Position numbers and translations under genes: made by a program. 64,000 nucleotides of DNA from contig NZ_JAPDDP010000031.1 of NCBI RefSeq assembly GCF_027587195.1, positions 1-64,000 on the forward strand, read 5' to 3'. This document shows, one piece after another, positions 8,668 through 16,727 of this stretch; the stretch's first letter is position 1; the number at the start of each line of letters is the position of its first letter. Below the pieces are notes generated by a model, which saw nothing but the letters and a program-made list of their open reading frames with translations, did not search any database and was not told the origin of the DNA. This DNA is from Solirubrobacter phytolaccae. GTDB lineage: Bacteria; Actinomycetota; Thermoleophilia; Solirubrobacterales; Solirubrobacteraceae.

Positions 8668-9114
8668 GTGCTGCCACCGTTCTGGACCCTCGTCGAAGCT
8701 CACGGCGACGAGCTGCTCGTGCACGCTCGTCGCCTCGCCGGCGACTCCGCCGAGGATGTGCTGCAGGACGCGCTCCTGCGCGCGCTGCGGGCGTATCCGA
8801 AGCTGCGCCACGCCGACCACCTGCGCGCGTGGCTGTACCGCGTCACCACCACGACCGCGATCGACCACCATCGCCGCACGCGGCGTGAGGTGCTCGTCGA
8901 CGAGCCGCCCGTGGTGGCCGCCTATGACACGCACGGCGACGACTTCGAGGGCCTGATCGCGCCCCTGAACGAGACGGCGCAGGCCGCGCTGCGGCTGCGC
9001 TTCGTCGACGACCTCGACTACGACGGGATCGCGGAGCGGCTCGACTGCTCCGTCGAGGCCGCGCGCCAGCGCGTCTCGTCCGCCGTCCGCACTCTCCGGG
9101 AGAGCTACGCATGA
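8668..9114 (+). CDS. ECF-type RNA polymerase sigma factor
   Basis: A compact 148-residue sigma-70 family protein. Region 2 includes HARRLAGDSAEDVLQDALLR and the LRAWLYRVTTTTAIDHHRRT helix that binds RNA polymerase and the -10 element. Region 4 includes AQAALRLRFVDDLDYDGIAE and the helix-turn-helix LDCSVEAARQRVSSAVRTL. It is shorter than most ECF factors because the linker is short. The GTG at 8668 is taken as start since region 2 begins immediately after it, though no good Shine-Dalgarno is seen. It overlaps the methyltransferase gene by 4 bp (ATGA), so the two are translationally coupled. No anti-sigma gene is adjacent. Confidence 0.83.
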   Translation: MLPPFWTLVEAHGDELLVHARRLAGDSAEDVLQDALLRALRAYPKLRHADHLRAWLYRVTTTTAIDHHRRTRREVLVDEPPVVAAYDTHGDDFEGLIAPLNETAQAALRLRFVDDLDYDGIAERLDCSVEAARQRVSSAVRTLRESYA

Positions 9115-9677
9115 GCCCGCTACCTGAATCCCTGCTGGAGTCCGTCGCGGCCGCCGCCGTCCGCGAAGGCCTCGCCGACGCGCTCTACACGCGGCTGAAC
9201 ACCCCGATCGGCCGGCTGCTGGTCGTGTCGGGGCCGAACGGCCTCATCCGGATCGCGTTCGAGACCGAGGCCGAGGACGTGGCGCTGCGTGAGGTCGCGG
9301 CGGCGCTGGGCCCGCGCCTGATCGGGTCGGACGCGGAGATGCGCGCGCCGCGTGAAGCGCTCAGCGACTACTTCGACGGGGCGCCGCTCGACCTGCCGGT
9401 GGACCTGCGGCTCGCCGCCGCGCCGTTCCGGCGGGCCGTGCTGGAGGAGCTGCGGGAGGTGCCGCGCGGCGCGACCGTGTCCTACGGCGAGCTGGCCGCG
9501 CGCGCCGGCAACCCGAAGGCGGCGCGGGCGGTCGGAACCGCCTGCGCGCGCAACCCCGTGCCGATCGTCGTGCCGTGCCACCGCGTGCTGCCGGGCACGG
9601 GGCGGCTCGGCAGCTACCGGGGTGGCCCTGAGCGCAAGGCCACCCTGCTGGAGCTCGAGGGCGTCGCGTCCCGGTGA
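9111..9677 (+). CDS. ogt: Methylated-DNA-[protein]-cysteine S-methyltransferase
   Basis: A 188-residue DNA repair protein that moves alkyl groups from O6-alkylguanine or O4-alkylthymine to its own cysteine. The active-site motif VPCHRV places the acceptor at Cys156. Upstream are the DNA-binding helix-turn-helix SYGELAARAGNPKAARAVG and the Asn hinge in CARNPVPIVV, and downstream is LGSYRGG. The first 25 residues are an extra helix absent from short Ogt proteins. It starts inside the stop of the ECF sigma gene. That arrangement suggests the sigma factor controls the response to alkylation, but this is inference. Confidence 0.92.
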   Translation: MSPLPESLLESVAAAAVREGLADALYTRLNTPIGRLLVVSGPNGLIRIAFETEAEDVALREVAAALGPRLIGSDAEMRAPREALSDYFDGAPLDLPVDLRLAAAPFRRAVLEELREVPRGATVSYGELAARAGNPKAARAVGTACARNPVPIVVPCHRVLPGTGRLGSYRGGPERKATLLELEGVASR

Positions 9678-9694
9678 TCCGCGAAGCGATCACC
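9673..9694 (+). terminator. Hairpin at ogt end with repeated core
   Basis: GGTGAT, a bulged C, CGC, a GAA loop, GCG and ATCACC form a perfect stem around the ogt stop codon. The core is the same 14 bases as in the hairpin at 7961-7982, while the outer three base pairs differ in both arms and still pair. No T-run follows. It lies between ogt and the convergent cyclophilin gene, where a bidirectional terminator would be expected. Confidence 0.45.
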
Positions 9695-9749
9695 CAGGCG
9701 CAAGCGGCCGCGGATGGCGCCGACGAAGTCGGCTGCCCCGCTCGGCCGC

Positions 9750-10469
9750 CTACTTCTCCTCGACGGTGACCGACTTGATGATCACCTGGGCGGCGGGCAT
9801 GCCCGTGTTCGGGTCCGCCTGGATGCCGCCGATCTTCTCGACGACGTCCATGCCCTCGGTGACCTTGCCCGCGACTGCGTAGTCGGGCGTCAGCTGCGCG
9901 GCACCGTTCTCGCTGGTGACGATGAAGAACTGCGAGCCGGAGGTGCCGGCGGGCTCGTCGCCGGTCTTGGCCATGGCGAGGTCGCCGGGGGCGTACTTGT
10001 AGTCGCTCGGCGGGGCTTCCTCGACCGAGTAGCCCGCGCCGCCCGTGCCCTGGCCGAGCGGGTCTCCGCCCTGGATCACGAAGTCGGCGACGATGCGGTG
10101 GAACGTCAGGCCGTCGTAGAACTTCTGGTCCGCCAGGTACTTGAACGAGCCCGCGGTGATCGGGTTGTCCTTGGCGTCGAGCGTGATCTGGATGTCGCCG
10201 CACGTGGTCGACATCGTCGCCACGTAGGTCTTCGACTCGTCGAGCTTCTCGGTCGGGGCCTTCAGCGTCCCGTCCTCCTTGGGCGCGGGCGCCTCGACGT
10301 TCTCGCAGCCCTCGGGCAGGAACTCGTTGGCGGCGGCCGGCGTGGTGGCGGCCTCTTCGGTGGCGGTGGGCTCCGGCGTGGCCTCGGACTCCGAGCTGGA
10401 GTCGTCGCCGCAGGCGGCGAACACGAGGGCGACGAGAGCGGCGGTGAGGAGTGCAAGGAGTCGGGACAC
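9750..10469 (-). CDS. Lipoprotein peptidyl-prolyl cis-trans isomerase, cyclophilin type
   Basis: An exported cyclophilin of about 239 residues. The N-terminus is a lipoprotein signal, with a hydrophobic core ending LVALVFAAC, so Cys is the lipidated residue. A Ser/Glu/Thr/Pro-rich linker follows. The catalytic domain has FYDGLTFHRIVADFVIQGGD, AMAKTGDEPAGTSGSQFFI and a YAVAGKVTEGMDVV ending, all standard cyclophilin motifs including the active-site Arg and Gln/Phe. It should assist folding of proteins outside the membrane. I take the GTG at 10469 as start because it gives a normal signal peptide, and a TTG three codons earlier (10478) is also possible. It is divergent from the HAD gene with about 14 bp between. 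Confidence 0.88.
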   Translation of the reverse strand: MSRLLALLTAALVALVFAACGDDSSSESEATPEPTATEEAATTPAAANEFLPEGCENVEAPAPKEDGTLKAPTEKLDESKTYVATMSTTCGDIQITLDAKDNPITAGSFKYLADQKFYDGLTFHRIVADFVIQGGDPLGQGTGGAGYSVEEAPPSDYKYAPGDLAMAKTGDEPAGTSGSQFFIVTSENGAAQLTPDYAVAGKVTEGMDVVEKIGGIQADPNTGMPAAQVIIKSVTVEEK

Positions 10470-10483
10470 GGCGGGCAAGGATA

Positions 10484-11296
10484 ATGCGGTTCTTGCCTCT
10501 TTCCGCCGCGGTTCGTCCGTACGACCACTTCCTCCTCGACCTCGACGGGACCCTCTGGGTCGGCGACGAGGCTCTCCCGGGCGCCGTCGACGCCGTTGCT
10601 GCCCTGCGTGAAGCGGGAAAGACGGTCCTGTTCCTCACCAACGACGTCCGTCACCCGCCCGAGGGGTTCGTCCGCAAGCTCTGGCGGCTGGGCTTCCAGG
10701 CGTCGCTGCCGGAGATCCTTAGCGTCGGCGCCGCCGTGCAGTTCGCGCTGGCCGAGCGCGTGACCGGCGGCACGGCCTACGTGATCGGCTCCCAGGCGCT
10801 CGTCGACCACGTCGCCGAGGCCGGCCTGCGGATCGTCAACGGCACGCAGTTCGCGACCCGTGCCGACGTCGTGGTCGTCGGCGGCCACGACGACTTCGTG
10901 TTCGAGGAGCTCAAGGTCGCCACCCAGGCCGTGCTGCGCGGCGCGGACCTGATCGGCGCCACCCGTGACGCGACGTTCCCGATGCCGGACGGCCCGTGGC
11001 CAGGGACCGGTGCGATCCTCGCGGCGGTCGAGGCCGCGGTCGGCCGCAAGGCGTCGACGATCATCGGCAAGCCCGAGCTGACGATGTACCAGGCGGCCCG
11101 CGACCGGCTCGGCGAGGGCCGCACCGTCGGCATCGGCGACAAGCTCGACTACGACATCGCCGGCGCGCGCCGCGCGGGCCTGGACCAGGCGCTCGTCCTC
11201 ACGGGCGGCACGTCCCGCGAGGAGGCGGAGGCCGCGAACCCCCGCCCCACGCACATCGCCGACTCGCTCGCCGCGCTCGTCCTACAGGAGGGCTGA
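10484..11296 (+). CDS. HAD-superfamily IIA (NagD-like) phosphatase
   Basis: A 270-residue HAD hydrolase of subclass IIA (NagD/PGP/4-nitrophenylphosphatase type). Motif I is LLDLDGTLW (nucleophile Asp19, acid Asp21), motif II is the LFLTNDVRH strand, motif III is the lysine in IIGKPELTM, and motif IV is VGIGDKLDYDIAGARRAG. The C2 cap between motifs II and III (about residues 80-190) contains DVVVVGGHDDFVFEEL. Members dephosphorylate small sugar or nucleotide phosphates, and the substrate is unknown. The ATG at 10484 follows an AAGGA closely. The gene converges on the aldo/keto reductase gene with a 15-bp overlap. Confidence 0.88.
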   Translation: MRFLPLSAAVRPYDHFLLDLDGTLWVGDEALPGAVDAVAALREAGKTVLFLTNDVRHPPEGFVRKLWRLGFQASLPEILSVGAAVQFALAERVTGGTAYVIGSQALVDHVAEAGLRIVNGTQFATRADVVVVGGHDDFVFEELKVATQAVLRGADLIGATRDATFPMPDGPWPGTGAILAAVEAAVGRKASTIIGKPELTMYQAARDRLGEGRTVGIGDKLDYDIAGARRAGLDQALVLTGGTSREEAEAANPRPTHIADSLAALVLQEG

Positions 11297-12241
11297 GCCG
11301 CTCGCGGCACCCGCCGGCGCGATCGCGTCGATCCGGGCCAGCGTCGTTGCGTCGAGGGTGACGTCGGCGGCGCGCAGGTTCTCGTCCAGGTGCGACGGGG
11401 TGCGGGTGCTCGGGATCGGGACGAGGTCCTCGCGCTGGTGGAGGAGCCAGGCGAGGGCGAGCTGGGCGGGCGTGATCTGAAGCTCCTCGGCCAGGCCGCG
11501 CAGGGGCGCGAAGCGGTCGCGGTTGGCGTCGAGGTTCTCGCGGGAGAAGCGCGGGTGGTTGGCGCGGAAGTCCTGCTCGACGTTCGCGACGCGGCCGGCG
11601 AAGAAGCCCGCGCCGAGCGGCGACCAGGGCACGAAGCCGATCCCCAGTTCGGCCAAGACGGGCAGCAGCTCGCGCTCGGGGTCGCGGGTCCAGAGCGAGT
11701 ACTCGGACTGGACGGCGGCCAGCGGATGGACCTGATGGGCGGCGAGCACCTGCTCGGCTCCGGCGTTGCAGAGCCCGAGGTCGCGGGCCTTGCCCTCCCC
11801 CACGAGCTCGGCCATCGCGCCGACGGTCTCCTCCACCGGGACGTCCGGGTCCGGGAAGTGCAGGTACCAGAGGTCCACGTGGTCGGTCCCGAGCCGCCTC
11901 AGGCTCGCCTCCAGCGCCGCGCGGGCGCGCTCGGGGCGGGCGTCGACGCGGATCTCCTGCGCGTGGTGGTGGGTGAGCGCGCGGCCGCCCTGGAAGACGA
12001 TGCCCCACTTGGTCGCGAGCTGGACCTCCTCGCGGCGGCCGGCGAGCGCGCGGCCGACGAGCCGCTCGTTGTCACCCGCGCCGTAGGCGTCGGCGGTGTC
12101 GATGAAGGTGGCGCCGGCGTCGACCGCGTGCCGGAGCGTCGTGAGCGCCTGCTCGTCGGAGGCGTCGCCGTACATGCCGGGCACGAGGGCCATCGCCCCG
12201 TAGCCGATGTCCGACGTGGTCAGGGTGCCGAGGGTGCGCAT
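11282..12241 (-). CDS. Aldo/keto reductase
   Basis: A 319-residue NAD(P)H-dependent aldo/keto reductase of TIM-barrel fold. The catalytic tetrad is visible: Asp in FIDTADAYGAGDNE, Tyr in the same motif, Lys in LATKWG and His in LWYLHFPDPD. The nucleotide-binding end has IPSTRTPSHLDENL. It resembles the YajO/oxidoreductase (AKR11-13) group. The natural substrate is not evident. The gene is divergent from the LysR-type regulator 69 bp away, the usual arrangement for a regulator and its target. Its 3' end overlaps the HAD gene tail. Confidence 0.92.
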   Translation of the reverse strand: MRTLGTLTTSDIGYGAMALVPGMYGDASDEQALTTLRHAVDAGATFIDTADAYGAGDNERLVGRALAGRREEVQLATKWGIVFQGGRALTHHHAQEIRVDARPERARAALEASLRRLGTDHVDLWYLHFPDPDVPVEETVGAMAELVGEGKARDLGLCNAGAEQVLAAHQVHPLAAVQSEYSLWTRDPERELLPVLAELGIGFVPWSPLGAGFFAGRVANVEQDFRANHPRFSRENLDANRDRFAPLRGLAEELQITPAQLALAWLLHQREDLVPIPSTRTPSHLDENLRAADVTLDATTLARIDAIAPAGAASGSALL

Positions 12242-12297
12242 GCTCCGATCGTCCCCGGCGCGGGGCGGCGGCTCCACAGGACTCACCGCCGCGTGGT

Positions 12298-12312
12298 ATC
12301 GGTTTTCCCGAT
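12298..12312. promoter_or_regulatory. Possible operator palindrome at the LysR start
   Basis: ATCGG and CCGAT are separated by five bases (TTTTC) and overlap the regulator's ATG, in the 69-bp space shared with the divergent aldo/keto reductase gene. The dyad is short and could be chance. A LysR-type regulator that controls both itself and its neighbour would be expected to bind in this interval. Confidence 0.25.
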
Positions 12313-13177
12313 GGCCGAGATCCGCCAGCTCCGGTACTTCCTCGCGGTCGTCGAGCACGGCAGTGTGTCGCGGGCCGCGGTCGAGCTGCACCTGAGCCAG
12401 TCGGCGCTGAGCGAGGCGCTGCGCAAGCTGGAGGTCGAGCTCGGCGTCGAGCTGCTCACCCGCGGCGGCCGCGGGGTGACGCCGACCGCGGCCGGCGACG
12501 CGTTGATCACGGCGGGCGAGGAGGCCGTCCGGTCCTTCGACGCCGCCCTGGCCGCGGCGCGCGGGCAGACCGGGCGGCTGCGCGTGGGCTTCGAGGCCGC
12601 GGGTGCCGGGCGGCTTTCCACTCAGGCCCGGGCACGACTGATCGCCCGCTTCCCGCACGTGCGCGTCGAGCCGCGCCGGTACGACTGGGGCGGCGAGGTC
12701 GCCGGGCTGCGCGACGGCGAGTGCGACGTCGCCTTCGTCTGGCTCCCCGCGGACCTCACGGGCCTGCAGTCGGAGATCGTCGCGACCGAGCCGCGCTACG
12801 CGGCCCTCGCGTACGAGCACCCGCTGTCCGGGCGCGACGGGATCGAGATCGACGAGCTCAACGCCGAGCCGATCATGTGGACGCGCCGCGCGCCCCGTTA
12901 CTGGGTCGACTGGTGGGCCGTGAACCCGCGCCCGGACGGCTCCGAGCCGCGCTGGGGCCCGGAGAACGAGAACGTGGAGGAGATGCTCGAGCAGGTCGCG
13001 GACGGCTCCGCGTACTGCATCGTGCCCGCCTCGATGACCGAGTTCTACGCGCGCCCGGACCTCGTCTGGGTGCCGATCGTCGATATCGACCCGCTGCGCA
13101 TCGCGCTCGCCTGGCGCGAGCGCGATGCCAACCCGCTGGTCGCCGCGTTCGCGGCGATCGTGCGCGAGCTCAGTTGA
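12311..13177 (+). CDS. LysR-family transcriptional regulator
   Basis: A 288-residue LysR-type regulator. The N-terminal winged helix-turn-helix reads IRQLRYFLAVVEHGSVSRAA then LHLSQSALSEALRKLEVELG, the standard LysR signature. From about residue 90 the periplasmic-binding-like effector domain follows (TGRLRVGFEAAGAGRLS, CDVAFVWLP). The central Trp-rich stretch (YWVDWWAVNPRP) suggests a subgroup that binds an aromatic or hydrophobic ligand, which is inference. It is likely to regulate the divergent aldo/keto reductase. It converges on the collagen-like gene with an 8-bp overlap. Confidence 0.92.
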   Translation: MAEIRQLRYFLAVVEHGSVSRAAVELHLSQSALSEALRKLEVELGVELLTRGGRGVTPTAAGDALITAGEEAVRSFDAALAAARGQTGRLRVGFEAAGAGRLSTQARARLIARFPHVRVEPRRYDWGGEVAGLRDGECDVAFVWLPADLTGLQSEIVATEPRYAALAYEHPLSGRDGIEIDELNAEPIMWTRRAPRYWVDWWAVNPRPDGSEPRWGPENENVEEMLEQVADGSAYCIVPASMTEFYARPDLVWVPIVDIDPLRIALAWRERDANPLVAAFAAIVRELS

Positions 13178-14438
13178 AGTAGCGCACCGTTCCGTCGCTG
13201 CCGTTGAAGGCGGCGAGTGGGCTGGTGCCGCCCGTGGCGCTGAGCGTGAGCCCGGCGGGCTTCGGCGTGGTGGACACGACGATGGCGACGCCGCCGCCAC
13301 CGCCGCCCGCGCCGCTGCTGCCGGCCGCGCCGCCGTTCGCGCTGATCGTCGCGTTGCCATTCACGACGATCTCCCGCGCCACGACGACAACCACGCCGCC
13401 GCCACCACCGCCGGCCCCCGTCGTGGTGGTGGTGTTCCCGCGCCCGCCCGCGCCGCCGTTGAACACGGCGCCGTCGAGGGTGCGGCCCGTGATCGCCGCG
13501 GTCGCGCTGTTGATGATCTGCGGCCCGCCGACCTCGTCCGCCGGCCGAGCGACGGTGCCACCGCCGCCGCAGTTGCCCAGACCGCCGGCGCCGCCGAGCG
13601 CGTTCTGGAACGCGCTGCCTGCGTTGCAGGCGACGGGCGAGCCGCCGAAACCCTGCGAGCCGGCCCCGAGCGTCCGTGCGGGAAGGGCGCCGCCCGGGAA
13701 GTTCGCGTTGCCGGGGTTGCCGTTGCGGTGGATGCGCGAGCCCTGGTTGAGCACGAGCGTGCCCGAGACGAAGATCCGGTAGCCGTTCGCGTTGATCTGG
13801 ACGCCCTGGCCGACGGTCAGGTCCTCGTAGTACATGTCGCGCGGGAGCGAGCCGTTGGCGGGCACGAGCTCGTCGCCGTCGGCGCCCGTGCCGAAGAAGC
13901 CGGCAAGCCCGATCCCGTTGGCGCCGGCCGCGCCCGTGGCCCCCGTCGCGCCGTCCTTGCCGGCCGCGCCGGTGTCGCCCTTGGCGCCGGCCGCGCCCGT
14001 GTCGCCCTTGAGGCCCTGCGGCCCCTGCGCGCCGGTGTCCCCCTTCGGGCCGGCCGAGCCCGTGGCGCCCTTCGCGCCGACCTCGCCGGTGTCGCCCTTC
14101 ACGCCCTGCGGCCCGGCCGCGCCCGTGTCGCCCTTGGCCGCCGCGGCGCCGTCCCTGCCCGCCGGCCCGCGCTCGCCCTGCGGTCCGGCGGGGCCGGTCG
14201 CGCCCGCCGGGCCGGGCTCGGTGCGCACGGTGCCCCGCACGGACGGGATCTCCCCCGTCGCGAAGTCGCCGCGCTTGAGCGACCCGTCCTTGACCTTCGC
14301 GGACGTCACCACGTTGTTGCGGAGCTGGGCGGTGCCGACGCTGTTGCGTGGCAGCGACGCCGCGTACGCCCCGCCGCCGAGGGCGACGAACAACGCGATC
14401 ATCGAGATGACGTGAGCGGACGAGAGCCTCCTGAGCAT
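13170..14438 (-). CDS. Secreted collagen-like repeat protein
   Basis: A 422-residue exported protein. Residues 1-27 are a signal peptide ending GGGAYAA. A short region with NSVGTAQLRNN and SLKRGDF follows. Residues about 75-175 are Gly-X-Y triplets, interrupted once in the AAAAK part and enriched in GPAG, GPQG and GDTG units, which should form a collagen triple helix. The C-terminal half is a Gly/Ala/Asn-rich domain with GYRIFVSGTLVLNQGSRI and long polyglycine runs, probably a beta-helical or trimeric head. Likely role: a surface or matrix fibre. No sortase motif or membrane anchor is visible. The repeats make the DNA itself repetitive. Confidence 0.85.
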   Translation of the reverse strand: MLRRLSSAHVISMIALFVALGGGAYAASLPRNSVGTAQLRNNVVTSAKVKDGSLKRGDFATGEIPSVRGTVRTEPGPAGATGPAGPQGERGPAGRDGAAAAKGDTGAAGPQGVKGDTGEVGAKGATGSAGPKGDTGAQGPQGLKGDTGAAGAKGDTGAAGKDGATGATGAAGANGIGLAGFFGTGADGDELVPANGSLPRDMYYEDLTVGQGVQINANGYRIFVSGTLVLNQGSRIHRNGNPGNANFPGGALPARTLGAGSQGFGGSPVACNAGSAFQNALGGAGGLGNCGGGGTVARPADEVGGPQIINSATAAITGRTLDGAVFNGGAGGRGNTTTTTGAGGGGGGVVVVVAREIVVNGNATISANGGAAGSSGAGGGGGGVAIVVSTTPKPAGLTLSATGGTSPLAAFNGSDGTVRYFN

Positions 14439-14499
14439 TCTGCGACGCTAGATCGAAGTGTGTGTGTCCGTCCTCCCCAGTCGTCTAGCCTCCCGGGCC

Positions 14500-15378
14500 G
14501 TGATCGACGGGCCTGTCTGCTTGATCGTCAACCCGCACGCCGGTGGTGGGCGCGCGCTGCGCCTCCTTCCCGCCGTCGAGGCTGCGCTGCGCAGCCAGGG
14601 ACGGCCGTTCCGGGTCGTGGAGACGATGTCGATGCAACACGCCCGCGAGCTCGCGCGTGAGGCCTGTGACAGCGGCGACATCGTGGCGGCGATGGGCGGC
14701 GACGGGATCGTCGGCGCGGTCGCGGGCGAGGTCCGCCACGGGGACGGCCTGCTGGTCGTGCTGCCGGGCGGACGCGGCAACGACTTCGCCCGCAAGCTCG
14801 GCATCCCGTTCGACCCGGTCGAGGCGTCGAAGCTGCTGATCAGCGGCGTCGAGCGACGGGTCGACCTGGCCGAGGCCAACGGCACCGTCTACCTGGGCAT
14901 CCTCAGCGCGGGGATCGACTCCGAGGTCAACCGGGTCGCGCTGGAGACGCGCCTGAAGCTCGGCACGTTCGTCTACACCTACGGGGTGCTGCGCGCGATC
15001 GCCCGCTGGAAGCCCGCGACCTGGACCGTCAGCGTCGACGGCGAGCCGCTCGACTTCCCTGGGTATTCGGTGGCGGTCGCGAACTCCGGCGTGTTCGGCG
15101 GCGGGATGTACCTGGCGCCCGACGCGTCGCTCGAGGACGGCAAGCTGGACGTCGTGCTGATCGCCCAGCAGTCCAAGCTCCGCTACCTGCGAGGCCTCCC
15201 GCGCGTGTTCAACGGCAGCCACCTCAAGGACCCCGCGATCACGCTCACGCAGGGCAGCGAGATCACCTTCTCCGCCGACCGCCCGTTCACCGCCTACGCC
15301 GACGGCGACCCGATCGGCGACCTCCCGCTGACGGTGCGCGCGCTGCCCGGTGCCCTGCGGGTGGTGGCGCCGCAGTGA
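14500..15378 (+). CDS. Diacylglycerol/lipid kinase (DagK/YegS family)
   Basis: A 292-residue lipid kinase. The ATP-binding motifs are NPHAGGGRALRLLP at the N-terminus and MGGDGIVGAVAGEV with LPGGRGNDFARKLG, the DAGK catalytic domain signature. The C-terminal half carries the metal and lipid site strands (SRGVFG-like SGVFGGGMYLAPDAS and FTAYADGDP). It phosphorylates a diacylglycerol or a related lipid at the inner membrane face. The GTG at 14500 starts immediately before the conserved domain, although the frame is open further upstream. It overlaps murT by 4 bp and heads an operon with murT-gatD. Confidence 0.88.
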   Translation: MIDGPVCLIVNPHAGGGRALRLLPAVEAALRSQGRPFRVVETMSMQHARELAREACDSGDIVAAMGGDGIVGAVAGEVRHGDGLLVVLPGGRGNDFARKLGIPFDPVEASKLLISGVERRVDLAEANGTVYLGILSAGIDSEVNRVALETRLKLGTFVYTYGVLRAIARWKPATWTVSVDGEPLDFPGYSVAVANSGVFGGGMYLAPDASLEDGKLDVVLIAQQSKLRYLRGLPRVFNGSHLKDPAITLTQGSEITFSADRPFTAYADGDPIGDLPLTVRALPGALRVVAPQ

Positions 15379-16727
15379 TCCGGCTCGCCGCAGGGGTGGC
15401 CGCCGCGAAGGCGGTCGGCACGCTCGCGCGTACCGCGGGCCGTGGCGGCGGGACGAGCCTGCCCGGCAAGGTGCTCACGCGCGTCGAGCCCGACGCCATC
15501 AAGCGGCTCGCCGCCCGGCTGGAGCGCGGCAACGTCGTCATCTCCGCCACCAACGGCAAGACGACCACCGCCGCGATGGTCGCGTCGATCCTCCAGCGCA
15601 CGGGCGCGGAACTCGTCCACAACCGGGCCGGGGCGAACATGGCGGGCGGGATCGCCTCCGCGCTCGCCGACGCCTCCCGCGGCGGCGGCCGGCGCCTGAC
15701 CGGCAACTTCGGCCTGTTCGAGGTCGACGAGTTCTGGCTCGGTCAGGTCTCCGACCAGCTGGAGCCGCGCGCGACGCTGCTCGGCAACCTCTTCCGCGAC
15801 CAGCTGGACCGCTTCGGCGAGCTGGAGATCATCGCCGACCGCTGGGCGACGATCGTCAGAAACCGCGCCGGGCTCGTGCTCAACGCCGACGACCCGCTCG
15901 TCGCCGACCTCGGCCGGCACGCGCCCGAGCCGGTCTACTTCGGCGTCGACGACGACCGCCTCGCGCTCCCCGAGCTCCAGCACGCGAGCGACTCCAAGCA
16001 CTGCCGCCGCTGCGGGCACGCGTACACCTACAGCGCCGTCTACCTCGCCCACCTCGGCCACTACAAGTGCCCGAACTGCGGCCAGGAGCGCCCGGAGCCC
16101 ACCGTCGTCGGCACGAACGTGCAGCTCAACGGCATCCGCAACGCGGCCTTCGACCTCAACGGCCACCGCGTCGAGCTGCCGCTCCCGGGCCTCTACAACG
16201 TCTACAACGCGCTCGGGGCCGCCGCGCTCACGCTCTCGCTGGGCGTGGAGCTCGAAGACGTGATCGCGGGCCTGGAGGCCGTCGCCCCCGCCTTCGGCCG
16301 CGCCGAGACGCTGGACCTCGGCCGCCCCACCTCCCTGCTGCTCGTCAAGAACCCGGCCGGCGCGAACGAGGTCCTCAGGACGCTCGCGCTCGAGGGCCAG
16401 CAGCTGGACCTGCTCGGCGTGCTCAACGACCGCATCGCCGACGGGCGCGACGTCAGCTGGGTCTGGGACGCCGACTGGGAGCTGCTGGTCGGCAGCGTCC
16501 GCCACTTCACGGCGTCCGGCTCCCGCGCGGCCGAGCTGGCGCTGCGGATGAAGTACGCGGGCCTGGCCGGAGACCGGATCACGATCGTCGACGACGTCGA
16601 GCAGGGCCTCGACGCCGCGCTCAAGGACGGCGAGGGACCGCTGTACGTCGTTCCCACCTACACGGCGCTGCTCGAGCTGCGCGAGATCCTCACGCGCCGC
16701 GGCCAGGCGGAGGCGTACTGGCGATGA
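15375..16727 (+). CDS. murT: Lipid II isoglutaminyl synthase, MurT subunit
   Basis: A 450-residue Mur-ligase-type protein that, with GatD, amidates the alpha-carboxyl of D-Glu in lipid II. The P-loop is ISATNGKTTTAAM (about residues 56-68). A four-cysteine zinc ribbon with CRRCGHAY and CPNCGQE is inserted in the middle domain, as in characterised MurT. The C-terminal DUF1727 part has VKNPAGANEVLR and DVSWVWDADWE. It starts with GTG inside the kinase stop and ends inside the methyltransferase start (4-bp overlaps). Amidation of peptidoglycan precursors supports cross-linking in Gram-positive bacteria. Confidence 0.94.
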   Translation: MIRLAAGVAAAKAVGTLARTAGRGGGTSLPGKVLTRVEPDAIKRLAARLERGNVVISATNGKTTTAAMVASILQRTGAELVHNRAGANMAGGIASALADASRGGGRRLTGNFGLFEVDEFWLGQVSDQLEPRATLLGNLFRDQLDRFGELEIIADRWATIVRNRAGLVLNADDPLVADLGRHAPEPVYFGVDDDRLALPELQHASDSKHCRRCGHAYTYSAVYLAHLGHYKCPNCGQERPEPTVVGTNVQLNGIRNAAFDLNGHRVELPLPGLYNVYNALGAAALTLSLGVELEDVIAGLEAVAPAFGRAETLDLGRPTSLLLVKNPAGANEVLRTLALEGQQLDLLGVLNDRIADGRDVSWVWDADWELLVGSVRHFTASGSRAAELALRMKYAGLAGDRITIVDDVEQGLDAALKDGEGPLYVVPTYTALLELREILTRRGQAEAYWR

